A stretch of DNA of 64,000 nucleotides from positions 24,867,056 through 24,931,055 of the forward strand of contig OU342809.1 in the NCBI GenBank assembly GCA_910591455.2. Reading direction: 5' to 3'. How positions within the stretch are numbered: position 1 is the first letter of the stretch; every line of letters begins with the position of its first letter. The notes under the pieces were generated by a model. The model was given only the letters and a program-made list of their open reading frames with translations, was not told the origin of the DNA and made no database searches. This document shows, piece after piece, positions 1 to 11,406 of the stretch. The position numbers and the translations under genes were made by a program. Source of the DNA: Pholis gunnellus (taxonomy: Eukaryota; Chordata; Actinopteri; Perciformes; Pholidae).

Positions 1-199
1 TTGGGGCCCCTACCACTAGTGACAAAGTGAAAACAGTGAATGAGAAACAATGTCGGGGCCCCTGATGGTCTGGGGTCCTTGGGGAGTTGGTAACTCAGCC
101 ATGATATGAGTCCATGAGGAAAGCATGATGTTATTGGATGTCACATGTCCTCGCTGTCTTTGGAGAAGCTGCTCACTGAGTCCTCTTGTTCCTTTCCAG

Positions 200-449
200 A
201 CTCGTAACGAAGAAGGATCACTTTCCTTCCACCTATGCCGAGGCTGAGTGCTTGTGTACAGGGTGCATCCTGATCCAGGACAACAAAGCCCCAGTGGAGA
301 GCCACAACTACAACTCCTACCCCGTAAAGCAGAGCAGGGTGTTTCTCAAGAGGGAGCTCTGCGACGACGGGAAGAAATACCATTTGAAGCCGGTTACTGT
401 GAAAGTAGCTGTTGGCTGCACCTGCACCAGAGCCAACACCTACGACTAG
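200..449 (+). CDS. il17c: Interleukin-17 family cytokine, last coding exon (partial; IL-17C-like)
   Basis: This is the final exon of a secreted IL-17 family cytokine; the signal-peptide exons lie left of the window. The acceptor is a CAG at 197-199. The exon opens with the last base of a split codon and runs 83 codons to a TAG at 447-449. The protein shows the IL-17 cystine-knot pattern: an AECLCTGC segment, a single Cys in the middle (RELCDDG), and the hallmark VGCTCTR near the C-terminus. The AECLC wording fits IL-17C better than IL-17A/F, where the first cysteine context differs. IL-17D and teleost IL-17N are not excluded, so the subtype is an inference. IL-17C is an epithelial cytokine signalling through IL-17RA/RE-type receptors. 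The gene is tail-to-tail with utp4. Confidence 0.82.
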
Positions 450-1105
450 AAGGGATCCAGCCACACCAGCTGTCTGGGGGGCACACTACACTTCATGCTG
501 CGTTTGTTTTAAAACGCACTAAGTCCTCCGGGAAGTCGAACCTCGGGGTGTCAGGTCTGAAGGTGTGATTGGTGAGCCGACATCGGACAGCAGAGGGAAC
601 TTTGATCCAGCTCTCTGATGGAAGTTGGACTTCAGCCGACACCCCTGGGATCATTTATGAGGCTTTACAAGTCAAATCACATCAGCCTTTTTTATAGGCT
701 TATTTATTGTCATAATGGATGACATCATAATTGATACATTTATAATGTGTTTTGTAGGATTTGTTTACAGCTGTGCCTAGTGCAGCTAATGTAAACTGGG
801 TATTCACGATGTACGTCTTTTCATAATGATGGCCTCGTCATCGGAGGAAATAGCTATTGTATAGTTTTGTAAAATAATAATTTAACCACGTCTAATATTT
901 GAATAATTATCTATTTATTTGGTCTGTTTTGTATTTGACATGTTTGAGCATTTGAAATATTTAGAATGCTAATGAGTGGATGAAGAAAACTTTGTATTTA
1001 CATGTTGAATATCTTGGAGGGTTTGTCCCTGTGGGACTTAATACGTCTGATAAAGACCAAAGGTTTAGCTTCTTTGAAGCAAAATAAAGGAAAAATGATT
1101 TAAAA
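450..1105 (+). promoter_or_regulatory. IL-17-like gene 3'UTR with AU-rich elements and poly(A) signal
   Basis: The stretch after the stop codon becomes AT-rich and carries at least six ATTTA pentamers, at about 653, 702, 738, 913, 959 and 996. It ends with an AATAAA at 1083-1088. ATTTA clusters are the usual mRNA-destabilising elements of cytokine transcripts. The cleavage point near 1105 is inferred. Confidence 0.65.
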
Positions 1106-2457
<1,352 letters not shown>

Positions 2458-2468
2458 AATAAATAAAT

Positions 2469-2470
<2 letters not shown>

Positions 2471-2515
<45 letters not shown>
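2471..2515. repeat. (AT)n microsatellite
   Basis: About 43 bases of AT repeat on the right flank of the 1642-2457 element. It lies just beyond the probable utp4 poly(A) site. Confidence 0.95.
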
Positions 2516-2523
<8 letters not shown>

Positions 2524-2562
2524 TCTTTCAACCAAGTCAAACAATAACTGTAAATTGTTCCA

Positions 2563-2568
2563 TTTATT
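2563..2568 (-). terminator. Candidate utp4 poly(A) signal
   Basis: TTTATT on the + strand reads AATAAA on the utp4 strand, about 120 bases after the TAA stop. This gives a short 3'UTR ending near 2545. Confidence 0.5.
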
Positions 2569-2688
2569 ACTTTATCAAAGCAATTTCAACAAAGTGGTGA
2601 CACATGAACACTTTCATTGAAAATGGTTTTGGATGTGTAGTTGCAGTGAGAGATCCATGAGCATCTGAGCGGAGACACCTTCACTTCT

Positions 2689-4425
2689 TTATGTAGCAAA
2701 CTTCTTCTGACGGACCGGTGCAGGCAGCTGAGACATGATGTCCAGCAGGGGGCGCTCCACTACAACCAGAGACTGGTCCTCCAGTAAGCTCACACACATG
2801 AGGTGCTGAAAATCAGGGGAACAAACCATGTCAGAGAAATATTGAGCTTTTTTCTCAATAATCTGACAGAGTGTAGGTAACAGAGTCGTTGCTGGTTTAA
2901 TCATTTAAAGATTATGGTTTTAGGCTGAAGGCAGATGTTTTCAGAGCGATATTAAATAGATATTAGAGATGAATTATGACCTGTTCTAACACTAGCTCTA
3001 AACACTTTAGTTTACTTTAATCAGTGCCAAAAAAAAAATACAATCATTTAATTCCTAATCATTTGAGTCGTGTGTTTTTATGCAAACAACCACTATATAT
3101 GAAATCAGGTCAAAGGAGAACACAGAGAGCTTTTAGATGGCTTTTGGATGGTTGACATTATTGTTCAGGATGGCGATGATTGTAGATTTGTTTTTAACGC
3201 ACTGGTGGTGATCACAAGGTCAGGAACCGGGAAGGAATAAAATGGCATTGCAAGATCTCTACTAAAAAGTATTGATCAGACTAAAGAACGTAGGATAAAA
3301 CTTAAAGATGCTGATTGGTAACTGGCCGGCTGGACACAAACAACTGACGAGCGCAGAATCTAATGTTTTTTACAAGACGTGGTTAATGCATGGTTTCATT
3401 TTGGGCAACATTTGAAGTGAGAAATGTAGAACAAAGTGATTTTGTTGAAATATCAAATCTAAAGGTTCGATTTTGTTTCTTTTTTAGACTGAAGAATTTG
3501 TACACATGATGTGTTTAAGGATGGTCAGAAAGTCTGACAATGTCTGAAATGACAGGAGCTTTTGCCGACCGTCCTCGGCTTGTTGGAAAACAAGATGCCA
3601 GGAGTGAAATCTGGAAGTACTTTGGCTCCATTGCAGACAGTGAAGCAAAGCCCACTGACACACAGAGACCCGTCTGCAAAACGTTCAAAGCCACACAGAC
3701 CAAAGGAGGCAACACGTCACACATGGCAAAGCACCTTTCAGACAGACACCCCCAACTGTTCAAAGAACGACAGGGAGTTTTCATTAATATCTTGCTGTAG
3801 GCTAATACTAATATTAATGCCATGTGTTAGGTGTTCAAAAAGCTGGGCAGGAACAAGCTGGTAAAAAAGGGAACCATACAGATGTTTTATTTATTACTAT
3901 TATAGATAAATATACCAGAATCGTATCGTAAGTATCGGGTATCATGATATTTATGGCAGGTATCGTATCGACCCTAACTAGCAGAGCACTAGTTGAAGTA
4001 GAGCTCCTCTGGGCTCGGGGTTACCCTACCTGGAAGTTCTTGCATATCTTGAAGGCGTGGCTGTGTATGATCCTCTGTGGCTCAGGAAGACTCCTCAGTG
4101 TCATCTGATTGCAGAGCACATTCTTAGCTTCAGGGAGGGGCTGCATGTGGAGACATTACACAAAGATGTAGCATGAGGATTATTTAACCCGTCACTGATA
4201 AAGCTGCTTTTGTATGGACCTGACAGTTTGAACATACCAGACTCTGGTCGATGATACAGAACATGAACATGTCGTGCAGAATGATGTGAGCTGGATTTTT
4301 GGGATTGAAGGCGACATGGGTGATGGGGGTGTCCCTCTCCAGCCACAGAGAGTGCAGTCCTTGTTTCTGCAGCCTGCGACTCCACTCTGTGTACTCCTTC
4401 TGCACCAGAGAGTACTCAAAGATCT

Positions 4426-4474
<49 letters not shown>

Positions 4475-7041
4475 ACAGACACACAGACACACAGACACAC
4501 ACACAGTAAGGAGACCTGGAGAGTGTTTCTGTCTCAACATTATCTCTGAGAAACTTTATGTTGTACTCTTCTTAGGATGTGGTGAGCAGAGCACATTATC
4601 ATCAGATAAAGGGGTCTGATGCTGTGTTTACCTGCTGGTCAGCGTGCACCACCACCAGGTTGCTGGTGGTCGGGTGGATGGCTATGGCAGTGGGACACGA
4701 GCTGTACACTGGAACTGTACAATGAAGCTGCAACACACACAGACATTTAGCCGTTTACTGTTGCTGCTTTGGCTACAAATTGAAATTTGACCCGAGAGAG
4801 TTCAAACTCACCGTTAGCTTGTCGAGGCTGTAGACGTGGATCTCACAGTCCGTGTTTGCTGTAGCGAGCCATTTGCCGTCCTCACTGGCAAACAACAGGT
4901 GGACTGGCTGTCTGGAGCCTGGAGACCACACAAGCACTTGTTACACACTGAAGCAGAAGCTGCAGGGTGAGTCACCTTTCACTTTGTGTCATGAATGGAG
5001 TTCTCACAAAGAGGATTTGTTCTCTTCCACATCTGAAGCAAGATTCAACATCTCATAAAAATGAAACAAACACATTTTCTTGAATATTGGCCATGTGTAT
5101 GAACACTGAGCAGCCTTACAGCCAACATACATTCATACATATAGACATTCCCTCGAGGCGTTTTCAGAGATATCCCTTTCATAAGAACGGGACTTATGTA
5201 CAACCAGAAACATCTCAGCACAATAAAGTGACTGAATACGATCAGCTCAAAGTGGATTTAATGCACGACTATGGAGGTAAACAGTGTAAGTAGCATACAA
5301 TGCTCATACATTCTGGTACGTGACTGTAAAGTGACCCTCGTTTTCACTAAAATGATCACTTTCCTGACTCTACGAGACTACAGACTGGACTCAGGCTCAC
5401 CTGACTTGGGTTTTAGGGTACGAAGGTATCTGCACTCCGGCTGGTTGAGGGCGACGACGACGACTGAAGCATCGCTGGAGGAAGCAAAGAGTTTGGAGGA
5501 GTCTGTGGAGAAGCACAGCTGGTGGGCCGAGCGCAGGTCCTTAGGTAGTTTGGACACCTAGAGGGAGGAAGAGGAAGGAGACGAAGAAGAGTGAGCTTCA
5601 TCATGGTCCTCATAAGCTACATGCACACAGTCTATTACAGTGGAACAATCACACATGGAACTTTACATGTAGCTCACGCTCTAACGAGGTTTGCTTAAGA
5701 TCTCATATACGTTGATGTGTGAACACGGACTGATCCAGAGAGGACTATAAGGGAGCAGCAGTCCGTGTTGAGGAGCCCACCTTGGTGATGCTGATGTTGT
5801 TGTTCTGTAATCGGTAAAGACGGAAACTGGTGACGGTAGAGTATGCCAGCCAGCCGCCGCATGGAGACAGAGCACTGCAGCAGATGTGATCTTCTCCCTG
5901 CAGAGATCAGCACACAGTCAGCTCTCTGTTTCAACGTCCTCAAAACGCAAAGAAGACATATTACAGGTAGAAAACAACCAGGGGCAGTGAGGTCACCGGA
6001 CTCATAATGGGGATGATATGGACCTCCACAACAAATGTCTAATTTTGAAGACTAGAAAATAGGTTGTTGTTGTGGTGGAATTATGTAAGAAAGTTTATCA
6101 CACAAATAATGTGAGAAAGTAGATTAGTTTGTGTCGTACTCTCTACTGGAAACAGGAGACCAAACAGAGGTAGTTTGCATCAATATGCCTTCACTAATGA
6201 GTTGTACTCGTCTTCACCATCGGGAACAGGCTGTAGCCTCTGGGGAATGTTTTGGATATTAGTGAGTGATGCTAGCATTCATTTGGAGAAGTGTTTGTGT
6301 TCACTTGATAAAGAACATTACAATAATCACTCTCCTTTTAGCTACGTTTGGCTAAATGCTCCACTATGTTCACCACCACGTACTTCATTACATAGACGAC
6401 AGGGAACGAAGGGAAGAGAGCGATGGGTAACAGCACGCTGCAAGCTAGTCGCCATCTTTCACTCTGGGTTCATTCAAGCTTTGTCACAGAAAATGTGATT
6501 TATGAGAGCACTGTTGAGGCTGGAAAAGCAAAACAGCCACTGTAACTAGCATAGATATATCTATAGATATAGATATATAGATATATATCTGTATATCTAC
6601 ATTAGCCAGCGGGTCTTATAGTAAAACCCAACTATATCTTGACCTGGATGCATGAGCCAGTATCAGGTGAATTCATGTAACCGTAGCTACTGTACATCGA
6701 GTAGTGGTGAGTGGATTGTGGCACCACAGCGCCGGCTAGTGCTGGGATATGGAACTGCACTCCCATCTATACATCTGGTACATGTATGCTCTCTGGCCCA
6801 CGTTATTGATGAACTGCTGATTCTCAAAGAATCAGAGCAGCAATGAAAAACCATGTTCAATGACCTCGTGCTCACATACTAACAAAGCTGTTTATGTAAC
6901 ACTTAATACATACGAATATGTATCTGTATCAAAACATGCAGAAGAGGTGGAATTGTTTTCACGGTGTACTCGTGAAGATAAGGGCCTGAATAAAGACATG
7001 TTGAACACGGATGGTGAAGCAGAGCTAAGCTTCCACTGAGC

Positions 7042-7074
<33 letters not shown>

Positions 7075-10000
7075 CTTCCTCTTCAGCTGGATCAGCTTCT
7101 CTGGTTTCCTCTTCACAGGAAGACTGTCACCAGGCTTCCCTGTTATCAAACACAATGAATACAGTTCAGATCAAGACAATTGGTCAATATCGGTTTTGCT
7201 TTTCATGAGATCTCCTTTAAATTCCACCATCACCGCTACTGTTCTCGCATTCTACTGCATCACTATGCATGTGTGTGTGTGTGCTTTACTCACCATGTCC
7301 ATCGCTCTCCCCGAGTCTCCACAGCTCCAAATGATCAGGGAACTGGAAGAGCAGCAGTCCTGCTTTCTTTGCACAACACACCAGGCTTCTCTACATGGAA
7401 GAGGCAGAGGTCAGCTCTGTGTCTGCACATGATCACATGATCACGTGATCACATGATCACATGCGTCGCTTTATTCTCGAGAGTAACCGAGAAAACGCCA
7501 TAAACTAACCAGGCTTTGTAATTATCTGTAATTGAATGCATCATAAAGGAACATCCTGCAAACTATTTCATTTGGCTGCAAAATATTTACTGAAACCATT
7601 TTTTAAAATGTTTTAAGACCTCTGGTTCCTAAAGCATTGAGGAACCAGAGGTCTGCTGCGTGTGCACGAGCAAACACGGCGACCACGTTCAGAGCACGGA
7701 GCACCGGCTGGATAACCTCATTCTGTGGAGCCACACATCACGACCATAAAGTACACTTCATGCAGTACAATCACAAAGTATTCACTTTCTTATTATTATG
7801 TATTTTATCATGTTGCAGCCTTATGCTAAAGTTGATTGAATACATTTTGCCCTCATCAATCTGCACTCAATCCCCCATAATGACAAAGCCAACACAGCGT
7901 TCAAAGCCAGGACGCGTTTGGCAGCGATTACAACCGTGAGTCATCTCGGTGCAGCTTCTTCTACTTTATCAACATGTAACACCACCAGTTATACAATCTA
8001 CTTTAAATGTCAATATTGAATTGATTACAAGACATTTGAGAGGTGGAGAGATATGGTTCTCTACTAAGTTTGTACTCACATGAGGGAAAGCTATTTTGCG
8101 CATGGCTGACTCCTGAGTGTTCTTCTCCACCTTGTCCAACAGGGGGCGCACGACCAGCTGGGTGTCCATACCTGACAGATTACAAACATCATCACGTGTC
8201 ATATAACAAGTTCACATTTTAGACCGTGTACTTCATTGTGCAGTAAGTATTCCAGTGTTTAGGACAACTCTAAAACACACAGGGTGTCTTAACACTGAAA
8301 TATCTAAACTCATATCAGCATTGTTGTAGATTTCACTTGGTTTATAGTAAAGACGATGCGAGGGCTCACTTGCTTTGTTTGCTTCCTAGTAGGATTGATA
8401 AACTTGTAACTTGTCCCTCTACTGTTAATATTCCATCTCAATTCATAATGTGACCACAAAATAAATATATACACTCCACTCAAAGGTGTGGGGTCACCTG
8501 CTACACTGAGTTACCTTCAGTCAGGACTATTTCACCAGAGACCAAACAAGATCGTTTGGGCCCCAAAAAAAAGAAGAAGAAAATGATTAAAACAGTGTTT
8601 CACGCCAACAGGGGAGAACTCTGTCGTTACCATTTCCCCTTAAAATACCGTTCCATGAAACGAGATCATTAATTAAGGACGTTTTGACACTGACCTCCAG
8701 ACACCACAGCAGTGTCGGTATGGACGAGCGCCCTCACATCATGAGAGTGGTTTTTAAAGGTCCTGGTTCGGACCCAATCTTTATCCTGCCGGTCCACAGT
8801 GGAGGAGATGAACTGAAACTGGACGACCGTGCCCTCTGACGTCCCGGCTATCAGACTGCTCTCATCCTGTTAAATATTAAGGAAGGTTGACATCACTGGT
8901 TCTCTGTGGATGTGTACCTAAAACGGCCCTCAGGCCAGAGGTCATGTAATGTCCTAATACCTGAGAAACAGACAGAGCCAGGACGTCCCACTTGGTGACC
9001 AGGTGAGTTCTGACCAGAGTTCCTGTGAGTCCATCCCAGATCTGGACCTTTCCTGCCGAGTCACTGCTGATGATGGTGTGGTCAGACAGGAAGACAACGC
9101 TCCAAACCACCACCTCTTTGCTCTTGGAGGCTCCGACACCTCTCTCCACCAGCAGCCTGTGTGTGGCGCGGCCTGAAGTCCGCAAAAGCAAACCAACATT
9201 AATACAAGTTTACAATCATATCATTGGGGGATATTTTAGGAATACGTGGGAGTTCAGAGTCAACATTCACACATCTCATCTTCTAGTGTTCCGTTTGATG
9301 GTGGGCTCTGTGCCAATAGTTCAGGATCAGGTTGTATCTACGTACCCGTCTCAGCATCAAAGATTCTGATCATGTCCATCATGCCGGCAGCAATCAGTGT
9401 ACCAGAGGGATGCCAGGAGAGCGATATAATGCGACCTAGAGGATCACATCAAACTAAATCAAACTCTGAATGTCACTAAGGGGGTCTTCACACCTGGAGT
9501 TCATTTGTTCCACATCAAGGGAAAAAACAATACATTGTTGCATTATAGTTCTGGTCCGGTTCCAAACAAAATGAATAATTATCAGTACACAAAGTTAAAA
9601 CCACACCAGTGGTCCCTACTGGCCGTGGTTCTCTGTGTAATCTGTTTTTATAGTTTCTAGATCAAAAATGTGCTTTCCACATTTTGGCCACATCCAGGAG
9701 CTCAAATAATAAGAGTAAACATCTGAACACAGGCGTGAATTAATAAGGTAAGCACATGCATGAATATGAATTAATGAATAGAGCTGCCAGTTGAAAAGCA
9801 GAAACACCTCTGAATCAGCTCCTTCTCTTACCTTTCTGCCTGTCAAGGTTTCTTTGAAACTGAATCCTCTCCTCCAGTATTTCAAACATCTTCACTGTCC
9901 CGTCCTCACAACCGACCTGACAAGGAAAACATCCATTCAATGAATAATCAAAAGATAAAGGCTTCAATTCCAAACATTACCCTGGGCGGAAGAATGTGAG

Positions 10001-10992
10001 CATCGGGCATAGAATATCCACACGGGCTTGACTGACCGCTAGCAGTGTTCCCTTGCCACTGATGGTCCAGATCGGTCCTCCATAGGCCTCCACCGTGTAC
10101 CTGGGCCTCAGGTTCTCCAGGTCATACTCTGTGATCTCTCCATTCAATCCGGCACTGAACAGACGTTGGCCCACCCAACACAGAGCCTCCACAGCCCTGC
10201 CCTCCTGTCCTGGGATGACCTGTACATCAGAAACAAAAACCGGTCTGGAGGTTATCCTCTACACATTAGTCTGAGGATACCTCTCTGATCCAGAGCAGAC
10301 CGAGGAGACCTCTCCGATCCAGAGCAGACCGAGGATACCTCTCTGATCCAGAGCAGACCGAGGATACCTCTCTGATCCAGAGCAGACCGAGGAGACCTCT
10401 CTGATCCAGAGCAGACCGAGGAGACCTCTCTGATCCAGAGCAGACCGAGGAGACCTCTCTGATCCAGAGCAGACCGAGGAGACCTCTCTGATCCAGAGCA
10501 GACCGAGGAGACCTCTCTGATCCAGAGCAGACCGAGGAGACCTCTCCGATCCAGAGCAGACCGAGGAGACCTCTCTGATCCAGAGCAGACAGAGGAGACC
10601 TATGTCGATGTGTCCTTGGCCAAGACACTATACAAGTACAGGCCATTACCATTTCATACGGCTACATTAAAATACTACAGCGGTTAACTAGTTTATGTTT
10701 GATTGTTTGGCATTCTTCAGACTTTCATTACAAACACATGGAACTCCATTCATTCAGTGGACTCCAGCGTGCTGTTCGGTTGTTAATACTTTAGATGCTC
10801 CACACGTGTGGAGGCTGTGAGGGCTTCTTCTACCTTTTCTTGGAAGTAGTTGTCAGCGAAGTTGAAGATCTCCAGAGTTCCGTCAGTCCGGGCCACGGCG
10901 AGCCGCTCCATGCGCGTGTTAAACGCCATGGCTCGGATAGCGGTGGGCATGTAGTCGAAGAACCGAACCCGGTGCACCTTAAACTCACCCAT
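2689..10992 (-). CDS. utp4: UTP4 small subunit processome component (cirhin), 16 coding exons
   Basis: WD40 protein of the t-UTP/UTP-A complex, which acts in the nucleolus on pre-18S rRNA. Start ATG is 10992-10990 (context CACAATGG) and stop TAA is 2691-2689. Exons: 10834-10992, 10037-10219, 9832-9916, 9346-9435, 8961-9172, 8695-8866, 8080-8171, 7294-7390, 7075-7139, 5781-5897, 5401-5557, 4812-4918, 4632-4727, 4238-4423, 4030-4140, 2689-2805. All have GT-AG borders and compatible phases, and sum to 2046 bases (681 residues; human is about 686). Recognised segments include N-terminal MGEFKVHRVRFF, WSVVFLSDHTIIS, WLERDTPITH and the basic C-terminus QKKFAT. Residue R560 (EWSRRLQKQG) aligns from memory with human R565, altered in childhood cirrhosis. 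The gene shares a promoter with chtf8. Confidence 0.96.
2806..4029. other. utp4 last intron, largely transposon-derived
   Basis: The 1.2-kb intron before the final utp4 exon holds a BED-finger fragment on the opposite strand at about 3540-3800. It also holds a TATCGTATCGACCCTA terminus near 3963-3978, typical of hAT-like elements. Nothing else recognisable. Confidence 0.6.
3540..3800 (+). pseudogene. Decayed hAT-type BED zinc-finger fragment
   Basis: An 86-codon open stretch resembles the N-terminal BED finger of hAT transposases and ZBED proteins. It has an aromatic WKYFG segment, then PVCKTF, then GGNTSHMAKHL and SDRHP. A BED finger needs Cys-x2-Cys, but here the second cysteine of the expected C-K-T-C is Phe, so zinc binding should fail. 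No catalytic DDE part follows. It lies antisense inside the last utp4 intron and looks like the first exon of a dead element. Confidence 0.7.
4427..4505. repeat. (CA)n microsatellite abutting the utp4 exon 14 acceptor
   Basis: About 78 bases of CA with a few CAGA interruptions at the left-of-transcript end. On the utp4 transcript this is (UG)n running directly into UCAG, with no polypyrimidine tract before exon 14 (4238-4423). Confidence 0.95.
6546..6600. repeat. AT-rich (ATAGAT)n-like palindromic tract
   Basis: Short imperfect ATAGATAT/ATCTATAT repeat with internal dyad symmetry, in the utp4 intron between exons 10 and 9. The surrounding intron (5898-7074) shows nothing else I can name. Confidence 0.6.
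7042..7070. repeat. (CA)n microsatellite touching the utp4 exon 9 donor
   Basis: About 14 CA units beginning 4 bases inside the intron. On the transcript the intron starts GTGCGTGTGTGTG, so the repeat follows the 5' splice site of exon 9 (7075-7139) directly. Confidence 0.95.
7427..7463. repeat. Tandem ATGATCAC octamers with a central CACGTG E-box
   Basis: Four to five copies of an 8-base unit, itself containing the palindrome TGATCA, around one CACGTG at 7442-7447. It lies in the utp4 intron upstream of exon 8. Confidence 0.8.
7765..7920. mobile_element. Tc1-like transposon remnant (non-coding part)
   Basis: The wording ATCATGTTGCAGCCTTATGC, followed by CCCCCATAATGACAAAGC, matches the terminal non-coding region of fish Tc1-like elements as I remember it. 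No transposase ORF remains. It lies in a utp4 intron. Confidence 0.5.
9479..9620. repeat. Probable MITE fragment (CTTCACACCTG type)
   Basis: Opens with GGGGGTCTTCACACCTGGAG and continues with paired GGTTC/GTTCC words. Related wording recurs at 57898 and 59534. The assignment is by resemblance only. Confidence 0.35.
10277..10595. repeat. 29-bp minisatellite, 11 units, in utp4 intron 1
   Basis: Eleven head-to-tail 29-base units built on CTCTCTGATCCAGAGCAGAC CGAGG. They vary at two main sites: AGAC or ATAC at the unit start, and CTCTCT or CTCTCC. There are no stops on the - strand, so it makes a spurious 128-codon ORF. A SINE-like fragment follows directly. Confidence 0.97.
10602..10632 (+). 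mobile_element. SINE-body fragment
   Basis: TCGATGTGTCCTTGGCCAAG followed by ACACTATAC matches the common fish tRNA-SINE body phrase. Related pieces occur at about 15160-15185 and, inverted, at 63042-63100. Confidence 0.45.
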
Positions 10993-11406
10993 TGTGACTA
11001 TTGAGAGCAACACAAACAGGAGGCGGATTAAAGCGGGTCCGGCGGCAGCAGAACACGTCCGTTAAACCCGCTGTTTGGTAGCAAAACCAGCGACCTCACG
11101 GTCAGACACACCGGAGGACAACGAGCGACTCTTTGTCTTCACCGGGACTCACAGAGACCAGAACACGCCGTTCACCGCTGGGTCACTAAACTGTCTCCGC
11201 TCTTCACGCCACACGCTGGAAAACATCAGCGGCCACGTTGAGAGCCTTTGAACCGGTAGTGAAAAAAACGGAAATACGTCATCACACGGACTGTTCGCAC
11301 TACGCGGGAAATACTGGCGGAGTATAAACACGGAGTGGACGGTGCTGGTTAGAGACACCACAACAGCTGTGTTGGGATCAGTTGGTTACTGTTACACGAC
11401 AGGACG
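10993..11406. promoter_or_regulatory. Bidirectional utp4/chtf8 promoter
   Basis: Only 414 bases separate the two start codons on opposite strands. The stretch is rich in CpG compared with its surroundings and has no obvious repeat. It contains GCGGGAAA at 11304-11311 (E2F consensus, reverse TTTCCCGC), about 95 bases before the chtf8 ATG, and a TACGTCA half-CRE near 11275. Head-to-head housekeeping pairs of this spacing usually share a promoter. The transcription starts are not visible. Confidence 0.7.

Noticed and set aside
141..464. 107-codon - strand ORF over the IL-17 exon
   Set aside because: The opposite strand encodes the cystine-knot pattern with a proper acceptor and stop; this is its shadow.
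10266..10652. 128-codon - strand ORF (repeated SALDQRGLLGLLW)
   Set aside because: Pure 29-bp minisatellite inside utp4 intron 1, bounded by real exons of utp4 on both sides.
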